Below are positions 7,450 to 15,394 of a stretch of DNA of 44,037 nt, piece after piece; within the stretch, counting starts at the first letter, position 1, and every line of letters begins with the position of its first letter. The DNA lies in the NCBI GenBank assembly GCA_019247695.1, contig JAFBAP010000008.1, positions 1 to 44,037 on the forward strand, given 5' to 3'. The position numbers were made by a program, and so were the translations under genes. Source of the stretch: Verrucomicrobiota bacterium. GTDB lineage: Bacteria; Verrucomicrobiota; Verrucomicrobiia; Chthoniobacterales; JAFAMB01. The notes below the pieces were generated by a model, which searched no databases, was not told the origin of the DNA, and worked only from the letters and a program-made list of their open reading frames with translations.

Positions 7450-9012
7450 TCAATGCTCCAGCGCTCTCTGAACGGCGCACTGCAAATCCTGTATCAGGTA
7501 AGGTTTGCGGAGCGCTCCGCGAAACCCGTTCTCGCGGTACTCGCTAAGGAGCGGCTGGTCGAAGAAACCGCTCGTGACGACCAGGCGGGCGTCGGGGTTG
7601 GCGGCCAGGATGGCGGCGGCGATTTCACGCCCGCCGATCCCTCCCCGCAAGGTGAGGTCGGTGATGACGCCATCGAACCCGTCGCCTCCGGCGTGCGCTT
7701 CGTGGTACGTCTGAATCGCCTGTTCGCCGTCATCGGCAGTGGTGACCCGGTAGCCGAGTTTGGTCAGGAGCTTGGCGGTTAGCCGCCGGACGGGCTCTTC
7801 ATCTTCCACCAGGAGGATACGCGCCAAACGAGTCCTTGCGGCAGGCAGTGGGACCGGCTCTTCCGGTGCCACCGGGTTTCCCTCTGCGGAGGGCAAAAAG
7901 AGGGTGAACGTCGAACCTGCACCCGGCGTGGACGCGACCGTCAGGAGTCCCCCGTGCTGTCGCGCGATCGAATAGCAAACGGCCAGCCCCAGGCCTTGCC
8001 CGGCGGGTTTGGTCGTATAAAACGGTTCAAAAATGCGCAACAGATCTTCCGGGGCGATGCCCGGGCCGTTATCGCTGAAATCGATCCGGACAAATTTGGT
8101 GCCCACCGTGGCGGCGAGTTCGGGCGGCAAGGGGACGTCTGCGACGACGTTGCGGCCGGAGATGCGCAGGGTGCCCCCGCTGGGCAGCACCTGCACCGCG
8201 TTCAGGGCGAGGTTCTGAACCACTTGGTTCATCTGATCCTGATCGAAGCTGACCGAGGACAGGTCCTCGTCGAGCGCAATCTCCAATCGCACGGCCGTTC
8301 CCGCCGTCGCGAGCCGGGCGACTTCTCGGACCACCTCGCCCAGCGGCTGGACGCGGCGTACCGGACTGCCGCCGCGCACGAAACGGAGCAATTGCTTCGC
8401 GGTTCCTGCCGCCGCGTGGCATGCCGCCTCGGCGTCTTTCAGCGCGGCGTGGGCGTCAGCGCTTGCCACCATCGTCCTGGCCAATTGCACGTTGCCGACG
8501 ACGGAAGTGAGAAAGTTATTGAAGTCATGGGCGATTCCGCCGGCCAGCACCGTGAGAGGCTCAAGCCGCTGCAGCTTGCCGAGCTCCTGCTCGTGTTGCT
8601 GGCGCCAGCTTTCGTCGTGAAGAATCAAGATGACGTCCGCGGTACCTTCCTGGCCGGCATCGACCGGGATGATCCGATAACTCACCCACCGCTCCCGCCC
8701 ATCCCCATCGACGATGCAGCCCGACTTGGGCGTTTCCACCGGTCCGCCGCTCCATGGGAAACGGACGGGCCTGCGGTCCGGCACCGAGAGGAGCCGTACC
8801 AGTTCGTCAACGGGCAGGCCAAGGGCAGGCTGATGAGTGATCTGGAACCATTCCTGGGCGGACCGGTTCACCGCGCGGGTAAGTCCGTCACGGCCCACCA
8901 TCAGCGCGGCGTCCCAGACGTGGTCAAAGGCGATGGAAAACCAGCGTTCCCGTTCGGAAATGCGGGGGTGAAACTCTTCGCGACCAGGGTGAATAGCGAA
9001 AGCAGAACTCAT
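7450..9012 (-). CDS. Hybrid sensor histidine kinase (PAS - kinase - receiver)
   Basis: A 520-aa signalling protein. Order: an N-terminal PAS-like sensor (about 20-145) with WFSIAFDHVWDAALMVGRDG; a HisKA-type dimerisation helix with GGIAHDFNN, the phospho-accepting H162; an HATPase domain with the N box (NLALNAVQ), the G1 box (DNGPGIAPEDLLRIFEPFYTT) and G2 (GQGLGLAVCYSIA); and a C-terminal receiver domain with the acidic pair VEDEE and phospho-acceptor D452 in VITDLTL. There is no transmembrane helix, so it is probably cytosolic. The H-box style (HDFNN) belongs to the NtrB-like/HPK4 group. ATG 9012 is preferred; an in-frame GTG six codons upstream is possible, and neither has a clear ribosome-binding site. 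No output regulator is adjacent. Confidence 0.92.
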   Translation of the reverse strand: MSSAFAIHPGREEFHPRISERERWFSIAFDHVWDAALMVGRDGLTRAVNRSAQEWFQITHQPALGLPVDELVRLLSVPDRRPVRFPWSGGPVETPKSGCIVDGDGRERWVSYRIIPVDAGQEGTADVILILHDESWRQQHEQELGKLQRLEPLTVLAGGIAHDFNNFLTSVVGNVQLARTMVASADAHAALKDAEAACHAAAGTAKQLLRFVRGGSPVRRVQPLGEVVREVARLATAGTAVRLEIALDEDLSSVSFDQDQMNQVVQNLALNAVQVLPSGGTLRISGRNVVADVPLPPELAATVGTKFVRIDFSDNGPGIAPEDLLRIFEPFYTTKPAGQGLGLAVCYSIARQHGGLLTVASTPGAGSTFTLFLPSAEGNPVAPEEPVPLPAARTRLARILLVEDEEPVRRLTAKLLTKLGYRVTTADDGEQAIQTYHEAHAGGDGFDGVITDLTLRGGIGGREIAAAILAANPDARLVVTSGFFDQPLLSEYRENGFRGALRKPYLIQDLQCAVQRALEH

Positions 9013-9260
9013 AGCATAGGACGCTGGCACGATTTACGAGCGGTCCATGCGGCGGTGCCGGTAGCGGCACCAAAGGTTCCAACGGTCGTTCTCACGGATG
9101 CCAGTATCGACCGGAGCGAAGGCCGATTAAATTTCTCAGACGATGAAGTACGCGGAAATGACAGCGTAGCGGAGCTCACCCCTTTCGAGCCTGCGTAAGG
9201 ACTTGCCCGGGCGGGGTCGGGTGTGCACGCACGAGCGTTGCGGAAATCAACCCGGGTAAA

Positions 9261-9557
9261 TCATCCCAGGTATAACACCTTTCCGGCTGCATCCAGGACC
9301 GACACGGCGTTTCTGGGGTCGATCAGGGTAAACGAGACGCTCGAACCGTCCTCGAGGCGTAGTTCCAGTTCACCGTCGCCATCTGCCGCCTGCATCACCC
9401 TAGCTCCGGAAGGCACCTCTCTCACGGGTGCACCCGTTGCCCTGACGCGCATCAGCGTCCCGTCCTGGAAGCGAATCGTCACCGTGCCGTTGGCATTCTC
9501 GAAATCAGCGGCGGGCAGTCCTTGAATCACGTCAGTAAGCTTCTGGTTTGAGGTCAT
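9261..9557 (-). CDS. Small hypothetical beta-rich protein
   Basis: A 98-aa protein starts at ATG 9557 with AGGAA seven bases upstream; an in-frame longer form from 9614 lacks this signal. The sequence alternates beta-like strands (TVTIRFQDGTLMRVRATG, ELELRLEDGSSVSFTLID, AVSVLDAAGKVLYLG), suggesting a small beta-sandwich or barrel. No signal peptide, cysteine or known motif is visible and I do not recognise the family. It lies between the tRNA and the kinase, on the same strand as both. Confidence 0.65.
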   Translation of the reverse strand: MTSNQKLTDVIQGLPAADFENANGTVTIRFQDGTLMRVRATGAPVREVPSGARVMQAADGDGELELRLEDGSSVSFTLIDPRNAVSVLDAAGKVLYLG

Positions 9558-9745
9558 CGCAACGTTCCTAAGTTCGGGTTCGGTTCGCAGGCAAGCCACG
9601 ATTTGCGCGTGCATTCGGTGACAAGCGCAAGGGTACTTGATTTATAGCTCAATTGCTTCATCCGGTCCGAACGCTTGCACGGGGGGTTTTTCAGAATGGC
9701 CCACGTGATATCCCCTGTAGATCGCGCGACCCGAGCAGGTCAAGA

Positions 9746-9822
9746 TGGTTGCGGGGGCGGGATTTGAACCCGCGGCCTTCAGGTTATGAGCCTGACGAGC
9801 TACCAGGCTGCTCCACCCCGCG
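9746..9822 (-). tRNA. Initiator tRNA-fMet (CAU), CCA encoded
   Basis: The 77-nt gene folds into a full cloverleaf read from 9822 to 9746 and ends in genomic CCA. The mispaired C1-A72 at the acceptor end and the loop CTCATAA with anticodon CAU identify it as the initiator rather than elongator tRNA. It aligns base for base with the E. coli initiator through the D arm (GGAGCAGCCTGGTAGCTCGT). The anticodon stem is TCAGG/CCTGA, so the first of the three conserved G-C pairs is A29-U41 here. Confidence 0.96.
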
Positions 9823-9834
9823 CTTAAAGAGGAG

Positions 9835-9865
9835 GATATATCCACGGTCCAAGCCGGAGCTGCAA
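9835..9865 (-). promoter_or_regulatory. Candidate promoter of the initiator tRNA
   Basis: Read on the minus strand, TTGCAG (9865-9860) and TATATC (9840-9835) are 19 bp apart, and the -10 lies 12 bp before the tRNA 5' end. The spacing is on the long side. It sits just downstream of the hairpin/T-run at 9867-9911. Confidence 0.35.
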
Positions 9866-9866
9866 C

Positions 9867-9911
9867 AAAAAAATCGGCGCCGGTGTAATTTTCCTTCCGC
9901 AACCGGCGCCG
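9867..9911 (-). terminator. Strong hairpin and T-run upstream of the tRNA
   Basis: A perfect 10-bp stem (9875-9884 with 9902-9911, CGGCGCCGGT) has a 17-base loop and, on the minus strand, is followed by seven T residues. It looks like a rho-independent terminator, yet no minus-strand gene ends here: the tRNA begins 45 bp further on. It may block antisense transcription from the pdxY side or insulate the tRNA promoter. Confidence 0.65.
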
Positions 9912-10005
9912 CGTCGGCCGAGGGTAAAACGCCTTTCCTGAGAACCGCTCGGGTAAGGCCGGCCAATACCCACCTTCCCGATATTCCGCCTGAATTCCAT
10001 CCGCC

Positions 10006-10875
10006 ATGCCCATCTCTATTCCGTTCCATCTGCTATCGGTCCAATCGAGTGTCGCGTACGGCCACGTCGGCAACAACGCCGCCGTTTTTCCTTTGCAACT
10101 TCTCGGCGCGGAGGTCTGGCCGGTGAATACCGTGCACTTCTCCAACCACACCGGCTATGGGGCCTGGCGCGGCATCATCCTGCCGCTCGAGGCGGTTTCC
10201 GAGATCCTGCGTGGGATCGAGGAACGCGGGGTGTTTCCCCAATGCGCGGGCGTGCTGAGCGGTTACCTGGGTGACGCCTCGTTGGGGGAAGCGATCCTGG
10301 CAACGCTGGCGCGCATTCGGCAGTACAACCCTCACGCCGCGTATTGCTGCGATCCGGTCATGGGTGATGTCGGCCGCGGCTTTTTCGTCCGCCCGGGGAT
10401 TCCGGAATTCATGCGGGACCGCGCCGTGCCGTCGGCGACCATGACAACGCCCAACCAATTCGAGCTGGAATTTCTGACGGGGGCTCGGGTAACTACCCTG
10501 GCATCGGCGCTGGAGGCCGTGCAAGGCCTGCGCCCGCGCGGCCCAGCGATTGTGCTGGTCAAGAGCCTTCGCCATGCGGACACGCCAGGGAATGAGATCG
10601 AAATGCTGGCGGTCGGGCCGGGCGAGGCTTACCTGGTGGCTACGCCGCTGCTGCCGATTCAGGTTAACGGCGCCGGAGACGCCACCGCCGCGCTTTTTTT
10701 CGCGCATTACCTCCTGACGGGATCGATCAAGGGCGCGCTGGAAGCCACCGCCAACAGTATTTTTGCGGTCCTGGAGAAGACGGTTGAGATGCAGACGCGC
10801 GAAATTCAGCTGGTGGCGGCGCAGTCGGCGATCGTGGCTCCTCCGCGACGCTTCCACGCTCGGCGGGTGGCGTGA
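10006..10875 (+). CDS. pdxY: Pyridoxal kinase
   Basis: A 289-aa ribokinase-fold enzyme that phosphorylates pyridoxal (vitamin B6 salvage) with ATP. The N-terminal [16 protein letters not shown] followed by HFSNHTGYG is diagnostic of PdxY/PdxK. The middle holds [16 protein letters not shown] (substrate and ATP contacts) and [12 protein letters not shown]. The C-terminal [17 protein letters not shown] has the catalytic aspartate and anion hole. Length matches PdxY (~287 aa). It is followed 21 bp later by a dehydrogenase on the same strand, probably in one transcript. PdxY versus PdxK cannot be settled by sight. Confidence 0.93.
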   Translation: MPISIPFHLLSVQSSVAYGHVGNNAAVFPLQLLGAEVWPVNTVHFSNHTGYGAWRGIILPLEAVSEILRGIEERGVFPQCAGVLSGYLGDASLGEAILATLARIRQYNPHAAYCCDPVMGDVGRGFFVRPGIPEFMRDRAVPSATMTTPNQFELEFLTGARVTTLASALEAVQGLRPRGPAIVLVKSLRHADTPGNEIEMLAVGPGEAYLVATPLLPIQVNGAGDATAALFFAHYLLTGSIKGALEATANSIFAVLEKTVEMQTREIQLVAAQSAIVAPPRRFHARRVA

Positions 10876-10896
10876 AAGCCCGGCACGGTTTTGCGT

Positions 10897-11748
10897 ATGC
10901 GTTCCATCGTCATTACGGGAGTCTCCACCGGGATCGGCTTCGCCGCGGCCGAACTGCTGGTCCGCCGCGGGTTCCGCATCTTCGGAAGCGTCCGGAACGG
11001 AGAGGACGAGGAGCGTTTGCAACGGCAGCTCGGGCCCGGGTTCAGGCCACTCCGGTTTGACGTGACCGACGAGGGCGCCGTGCGCGCCGCGGCGTCCCGC
11101 ACAAGCGAGGAACTCTCCGGCGAACCGCTTTTCGCGCTGATCAACAATGCCGGCATCTGCGTCGTGGGCCCGCTCACCCACGTCCCCCTTGCCCGGTTCC
11201 GGGAACAAATGGAAGTGAATTTGATCGGGGTCTTGTCGGTAACCCAAGCGTTTCTTCCGCTCATGCTGCATCCGGACCACGCGCACGGTCACCGCCCGCG
11301 GCCGTGCGTCGTCAACGTCGGATCAATTGCGGGTAAAGTGGCCTCCCCCTTCGCGGGCCCCTACTCCGCATCCAAATTCGGGCTCGAAGGCTTTTCTGAC
11401 AGCCTGCGCCGGGAGTTGATGCTTTTTGGCATCGACGTCGTCCTGCTGCAGCCCGGTCCGGTGGTCACACCGATCTGGGACAAGGCTGAAGCGCGCGTGC
11501 TCGACGATTATCCAGGGACCCCCTACGAACGGCCTTTGGAGAAATTCCGTAGCGTCTCGATGCTGGAAGCGAAGCACGCGTTTGCCCCTGCGCTCGTGGC
11601 GGAAAGGATCTACCGCTTGCTGCATCGGCGGCGGCGGCGCGCGCGCTACGCGATCGTGCCGAATCGCCTGATCAACTGGACGCTTCCGAGATGCTTGCCG
11701 GATAAAGCGCTGGATTTCTGTATCGGGAAGTTTTTCGGTCTGATCTGA
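10897..11748 (+). CDS. Short-chain dehydrogenase/reductase
   Basis: A 283-aa classical SDR. The glycine-rich NAD(P) motif TGVSTGIG lies at residues 7-14, the NNAG motif follows at about 86, the serine is in VNVGSIAG, and the catalytic pair Y156-x3-K160 lies in PYSASKFG. GPVVTPIW follows, as in the family. The basic residues after the first strand (SVRNGEDEERL) suggest NADPH rather than NADH. ATG 10897 is chosen over a TTG two codons upstream. The C-terminus carries an arginine run (LLHRRRRRARYAI) and ends hydrophobic, which may touch the membrane. Substrate unknown; it follows pdxY closely. Confidence 0.9.
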   Translation: MRSIVITGVSTGIGFAAAELLVRRGFRIFGSVRNGEDEERLQRQLGPGFRPLRFDVTDEGAVRAAASRTSEELSGEPLFALINNAGICVVGPLTHVPLARFREQMEVNLIGVLSVTQAFLPLMLHPDHAHGHRPRPCVVNVGSIAGKVASPFAGPYSASKFGLEGFSDSLRRELMLFGIDVVLLQPGPVVTPIWDKAEARVLDDYPGTPYERPLEKFRSVSMLEAKHAFAPALVAERIYRLLHRRRRRARYAIVPNRLINWTLPRCLPDKALDFCIGKFFGLI

Positions 11749-11870
11749 TCAAAATGATCCGCGCGAGTCCGACGGCGCGGGCCCGCCCGCACACGCGTGC
11801 GAGGCAAGCCGGCGTTGGCAAACCCGGCAGGTGCTGTTAGGGTAAGGGCCTCGCAGTCGTAAATCTTGTC

Positions 11871-13163
11871 ATGACGCATCGGCTCCAAAGTTATCTCGGC
11901 TATTCGTACCCGGCGCAACTTGCGGAATTCGTAAAGCGGGAGTGGCCGGAGCAGGCCCGTAAAGCCCAGCCGAGCGACGTTCACCTTCGACAGTTGCTCG
12001 ATGCTGCTTACCACGCCAGCCTGTTGCGCGAGGAACAGCGGCCCGTCACCTTTCGCCTGCTTTTCGGCGGTCCGGACGAACTGCCCGTGGATGCCGGTCC
12101 GCCAACGGGCCTTTTGCCGATCAAACTTGACCGGCCCCGCCCGTTCAATGAACAGGAAGTGCGCCGTATCTCAGTGGCAGCGGATTTTTTCCGATCGCTC
12201 ATCGCGGTATCGGCCGATCCGGATAATGAGCTGCGCATCTGGGGCATTCTGGTTTCGGGCACGCGATGGGTCAACCAAGTGGACGGAGGCCGATTCATTG
12301 ACGGGATATTGCCGCTTCGCTTGGTGGTGCAGGCGCCTGCCCCCGGTCGCTTGACGGTTTGCCTTGGCCAGCAACGGATCGCGGCGTTGACCGGCGGACG
12401 CATGCAGGGCTTGGCGTTTGACCTTTTCCAATCGCAGTGGCTCGTCGACGCCTTTGCCAACGTCAGGAAAAACGCGCTCCGGTCGTTCTTCGACAAAACG
12501 AGCGGCTACCCGCCCGTGCCGCCCAACAGCGATTTCATGCGGGTAATGTCGCAGAACGTGCTGCGCCGTGCGCTAAGCGTGGTGCGCAATTCCAAACACG
12601 GCGGCACTCTGGTTTTCATCGAACCCGAGGAGGAAGCTGAGCTCAAGCGTGAGAACGGTCCGCTTCGCTTCAAGTACCGCATTGCCGATACGGGGGCGCG
12701 GACGCGTTACCAAGCCCTGTTAAGGCAGGCCGTCATTCGTCTGCAGGAACTGGTTCACCAGGAAAAGCTGCGCGAGATCAGCTGGGCTGAATACCAACGC
12801 GTTCCGGATGAGGAATTGAACCGGCTGGACGAGGCGTTTTTTGAATTCGCGCACTTCCTCGCTGACCTGATGGCAGTGGATGGCGCCCTGGTGGTCACGA
12901 AACGCATGGAACTCGTCGGTTTCGGCGCCGAGTTGCGCGCGGAAGCGCCGGGCCTGGCCAGCGTGCGCCGCGCCCTCGACGTGGAGGCAACCTTGTGGGC
13001 CAAAGAAGCGCTGGACGACGTCGGCACGCGTCACCGCGCTGTCTACCGCCTCTGTGAGGAACATTCAAACTGCGTCGCGATCGTGATCTCCCAGGACGCG
13101 GCCGTTCGCTTCGTCAAAAACCACAACGGTGCGGTGACGTACTGGAACCAGCTATCGTGGTGA
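11871..13163 (+). CDS. Protein with C-terminal diadenylate-cyclase-like (DAC) domain
   Basis: A 430-aa cytosolic protein. The first ~300 residues are unfamiliar, with a beta-rich part (about 130-180) that could bind a ligand. Residues ~290-430 resemble the DisA_N/DAC fold: FLADLMAVDGALVVTKRMELVGFGAEL places a DGA motif at 337-339, and VGTRHRAVYRLCEE places T386-R387-H388-R389. VAIVISQDAAVRFVKNHNG then matches the strand that in CdaA reads VAIVVSEETG. In true cyclases DGA and RHR hold ATP and metal. DAC-derived non-catalytic sensor domains are also known, so activity is open. No transmembrane helix is seen, unlike CdaA. The stop is followed at once by the GGGTAACG repeat. The gene has a 122-bp leader after the SDR. 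Confidence 0.7.
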   Translation: MTHRLQSYLGYSYPAQLAEFVKREWPEQARKAQPSDVHLRQLLDAAYHASLLREEQRPVTFRLLFGGPDELPVDAGPPTGLLPIKLDRPRPFNEQEVRRISVAADFFRSLIAVSADPDNELRIWGILVSGTRWVNQVDGGRFIDGILPLRLVVQAPAPGRLTVCLGQQRIAALTGGRMQGLAFDLFQSQWLVDAFANVRKNALRSFFDKTSGYPPVPPNSDFMRVMSQNVLRRALSVVRNSKHGGTLVFIEPEEEAELKRENGPLRFKYRIADTGARTRYQALLRQAVIRLQELVHQEKLREISWAEYQRVPDEELNRLDEAFFEFAHFLADLMAVDGALVVTKRMELVGFGAELRAEAPGLASVRRALDVEATLWAKEALDDVGTRHRAVYRLCEEHSNCVAIVISQDAAVRFVKNHNGAVTYWNQLSW

Positions 13164-13486
13164 ACGGGTAACGGGTAACGGGTAGCGGGTAGCGGGTAGC
13201 GGGTAGCGGGTAACGGGTAACGGGTGGCGGGTGACCGGCGGGTGCATTTGCCGAGGTTGCTTGCACCTGTTCTCAGGACGGTTGAGCTGTCGTTGCCCCG
13301 GAGGGATCGCCGGGACAAAAATAGCTCAACAAACTTGAAAACCGGTGTAGGCAGCGGCGCTGCCCGAACGATTGTTGTTCCTCCCATTTCAAGAAAGGTT
13401 GCGAACGCCGTCAACGCGTTACCCGTTACCCGTTACGCGCTACCCGTTACCTGTTACCCGATTTGACGCTGGGAGCCTATGCTCCC
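13164..13486 (+). repeat. Paired GGGTAACG/CGTTACCC repeat filling the carA upstream spacer
   Basis: No gene lies between 13164 and 13500. From the first base after the upstream stop, a short tandem of GGGTAACG/GGGTAGCG units runs to about 13232. Its reverse complement, a CGTTACCC/CGCTACCC tandem, occupies 13415-13460, so the two arms can pair around about 180 bases. Inside the loop lie smaller stems (GTTGAGCT near 13281 with AGCTCAAC near 13321). After the right arm, GGGAGC-CTAT-GCTCCC at 13471-13486 forms another hairpin 14 bp before carA. The unit recurs at 29305-29439. Confidence 0.85.
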
Positions 13487-13500
13487 ATATTGCGGCCCGA

Positions 13501-14676
13501 ATGAAACCAGCCCTCGTAGCGCTTGAGGATGGACGGGTCTTCCAGGGTGAAGCGTTCGGCACCCATGGAACGACGGCCGGAGAGATTTGTTTCAACACCT
13601 CAATGACCGGGTATCAGGAATTGCTGACGGATCCTTCTTACCGGGGTCAGATCGTCACGATGACCTATCCCCTGATCGGGAACTACGGGGTGAATGATTT
13701 TGACGACGAGAGCAGCCAGCCGCACGTACGCGGTTTCGTGATTGGCGAGTTGTCGCCCGTGGCGAGCAACTGGCGGGCAGGCGCTTCCCTGGAGGATTAC
13801 CTGCGCAAATGGAACATGTGCGGGATCCAGGGAGTGGACACCCGTGCGCTGACCAAGCATTTGCGGGTGCGCGGGGCGATGCGGGCCTGCCTGACGCATG
13901 AGCTTACGGCGGCGGAGGCCATCGCACGCGCGCAGGAAACCCCCTCGATGATCGGATCTGATTTCGTCAAAGAGGTGACGACGCTGCATAGTTATGATTG
14001 GGATCCTGAGGACCGGCTGAGCCGTGCATGGAGCATCGTGAAAGGCAATCCGGACCAGGTTGACGAGGTCACCGAGAATGGCCAGGTTTTTAAGAAGCTG
14101 CCGCCCGTCAAGCATCGGGTGGTGGCTTATGATTTCGGCATCAAACGCAACATCCTGCGCCGCCTCCGGCAACACGGTTTCAAGGTGACCGTCGTGCCGG
14201 CAACCGCCAAAGCGGAGGACGTGCTGGCGCTGAAACCCGAAGGATTGTTTCTGTCCAATGGTCCCGGCGATCCGGCTTCCCTGACGTATGCGCACGAAGA
14301 ATTGCGAAAGCTGATCGGCAAGGTGCCGATTTTTGGAATCTGCCTGGGCCACCAGTTGCTCGGTTTTGCCTATGGCGGCCGGACATTCAAGCTGAAATTC
14401 GGCCATCGGGGAGCCAACCAGCCCGTCCAGGATCTGGCGACCGGGAAGGTGGCCATCACCTCTCAGAACCACGGGTTTGCCGTCGATTCCGATTCACTAC
14501 CCGCAAACGTGGAAATCTCGCACGTCAATCTGAACGACGGCACGGTTGAGGGAATGCGGCACCGCGACTTTCCGATTTTCAGTGTGCAATACCATCCCGA
14601 AGCAGCGCCGGGCCCAAACGATGCCAGCTACTTCTTTGATGCGTTTGTCCGTTTGGTTGAGACCGGCCGCCCGTAA
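13501..14676 (+). CDS. carA: Carbamoyl-phosphate synthase small (glutaminase) subunit
   Basis: The 391-aa subunit releases ammonia from glutamine and delivers it to CarB for carbamoyl phosphate, feeding pyrimidine and arginine synthesis. The N-terminal CPSase small-chain domain starts at MKPALVALEDGRVFQG, with FNTSMTGYQE typical of the family. The class-I glutamine amidotransferase triad is complete: C281 in FGICLGHQLLG, H365 and E367 in QYHPEAAPGP. ATG 13501 is preferred: the longer in-frame reading passes through the CGTTACCC repeat. A hairpin lies immediately upstream and there is no clear ribosome-binding site. carB is not adjacent, so the two subunits are encoded separately. Confidence 0.96.
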   Translation: MKPALVALEDGRVFQGEAFGTHGTTAGEICFNTSMTGYQELLTDPSYRGQIVTMTYPLIGNYGVNDFDDESSQPHVRGFVIGELSPVASNWRAGASLEDYLRKWNMCGIQGVDTRALTKHLRVRGAMRACLTHELTAAEAIARAQETPSMIGSDFVKEVTTLHSYDWDPEDRLSRAWSIVKGNPDQVDEVTENGQVFKKLPPVKHRVVAYDFGIKRNILRRLRQHGFKVTVVPATAKAEDVLALKPEGLFLSNGPGDPASLTYAHEELRKLIGKVPIFGICLGHQLLGFAYGGRTFKLKFGHRGANQPVQDLATGKVAITSQNHGFAVDSDSLPANVEISHVNLNDGTVEGMRHRDFPIFSVQYHPEAAPGPNDASYFFDAFVRLVETGRP

Positions 14677-14793
14677 ACGGGAGGGTCCCCACGGCCATTC
14701 AGTTAAGGGCGGTGGGCCGGGCGTGGCCTTCGTTCTGGAGGAACGGCTGATCCTATACCATTCAGGCAGCGATCTCGGTAGAATGCCGGCTGG

Positions 14794-14846
14794 ACCCGGC
14801 CCGTTGGGCCTAGACCGTTTATACGGTCTGATAGGTGTAAAGCCGG
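14794..14846 (+). repeat. 53-nt hairpin module shared with the rplU upstream region
   Basis: GGCCCGTTGGGCC and GACCGTTTATACGGTC are two consecutive small hairpins in this module. The reverse complement of the whole 53-nt stretch occurs at 30615-30667 with about 49 matching positions. It sits in the 395-bp gene-free spacer between carA and infA (14677-15071). In the rest of that spacer I see only a GGGCTGAACCCTGGGCAAAG stretch (about 14966-14985), which resembles the inverse of 30470-30488. Confidence 0.8.
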
Positions 14847-15071
14847 CTGGGCACCTCAACCCTTGGGGGAACGCCCGCACAGCGCCTGGAGCCCCTGCCT
14901 ACGATCAGCTGTCCCCCCGGGACCAAAGCAATACCCGGCCTTGTATCCTTAACTAAATGCCCGTGGGCTGAACCCTGGGCAAAGTTTTGCCGGGGCCGAA
15001 AAGGCTCGGGTGCGGTCCCGGCGGTGATTGGGAAACGTTGCGCACGGTAGGCTCTCGGGTCACAGTTGGGC

Positions 15072-15290
15072 ATGGCGAAAGAAGAGCCATTGATCGCGCA
15101 AGGAGTGATTTCAGAGGTGCTGCCGAATACCATGTTTCGTGTGTCGCTGCCGAACGGCCAAAAAGTTCTTGCGCATATCAGTGGTAAAATGCGCAAACAT
15201 TTTATCCGCATTGTGCCTGGGGACAGGGTGGAGGTTGAGCTTTCGCCCTATGATCTGACCAAGGCACGCATTATCTTTCGCGAAACCTGA
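15072..15290 (+). CDS. infA: Translation initiation factor IF-1
   Basis: The 72-aa OB-fold protein binds the ribosomal A site during initiation together with IF-2 and IF-3. The whole sequence is canonical: [20 protein letters not shown], then [20 protein letters not shown], then [20 protein letters not shown], ending [12 protein letters not shown] 15072 is chosen over a TTG two codons earlier because IF-1 begins MAKE. It is not in the secY/rpmJ ribosomal cluster where infA is often found, so it appears relocated. The upstream spacer holds the shared hairpin module about 225 bp away. Confidence 0.98.
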   Translation: MAKEEPLIAQGVISEVLPNTMFRVSLPNGQKVLAHISGKMRKHFIRIVPGDRVEVELSPYDLTKARIIFRET

Positions 15291-15394
15291 TCCTGAACTC
15301 ACCCTAGGGGATGACGCAGACCTTGATTTCTCAAAAAGCAAACGAGAGAGTGCCGCCGATTCGCCCGGATGCGATCAATGAAGAAAGGTAGATT

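Noticed and set aside
7954-9198. 414-codon plus-strand frame opposite the histidine kinase
   Set aside because: Shadow of the kinase gene; no protein-like pattern, while the minus strand has complete kinase motifs.
13164-13460. GGGTAACG tandem as a CRISPR array
   Set aside because: Units are too short, no spacers of constant length, and no cas genes.
13372-13500. Extended carA start
   Set aside because: Reads through the CGTTACCC repeat, giving tandem peptide repeats with no homology.
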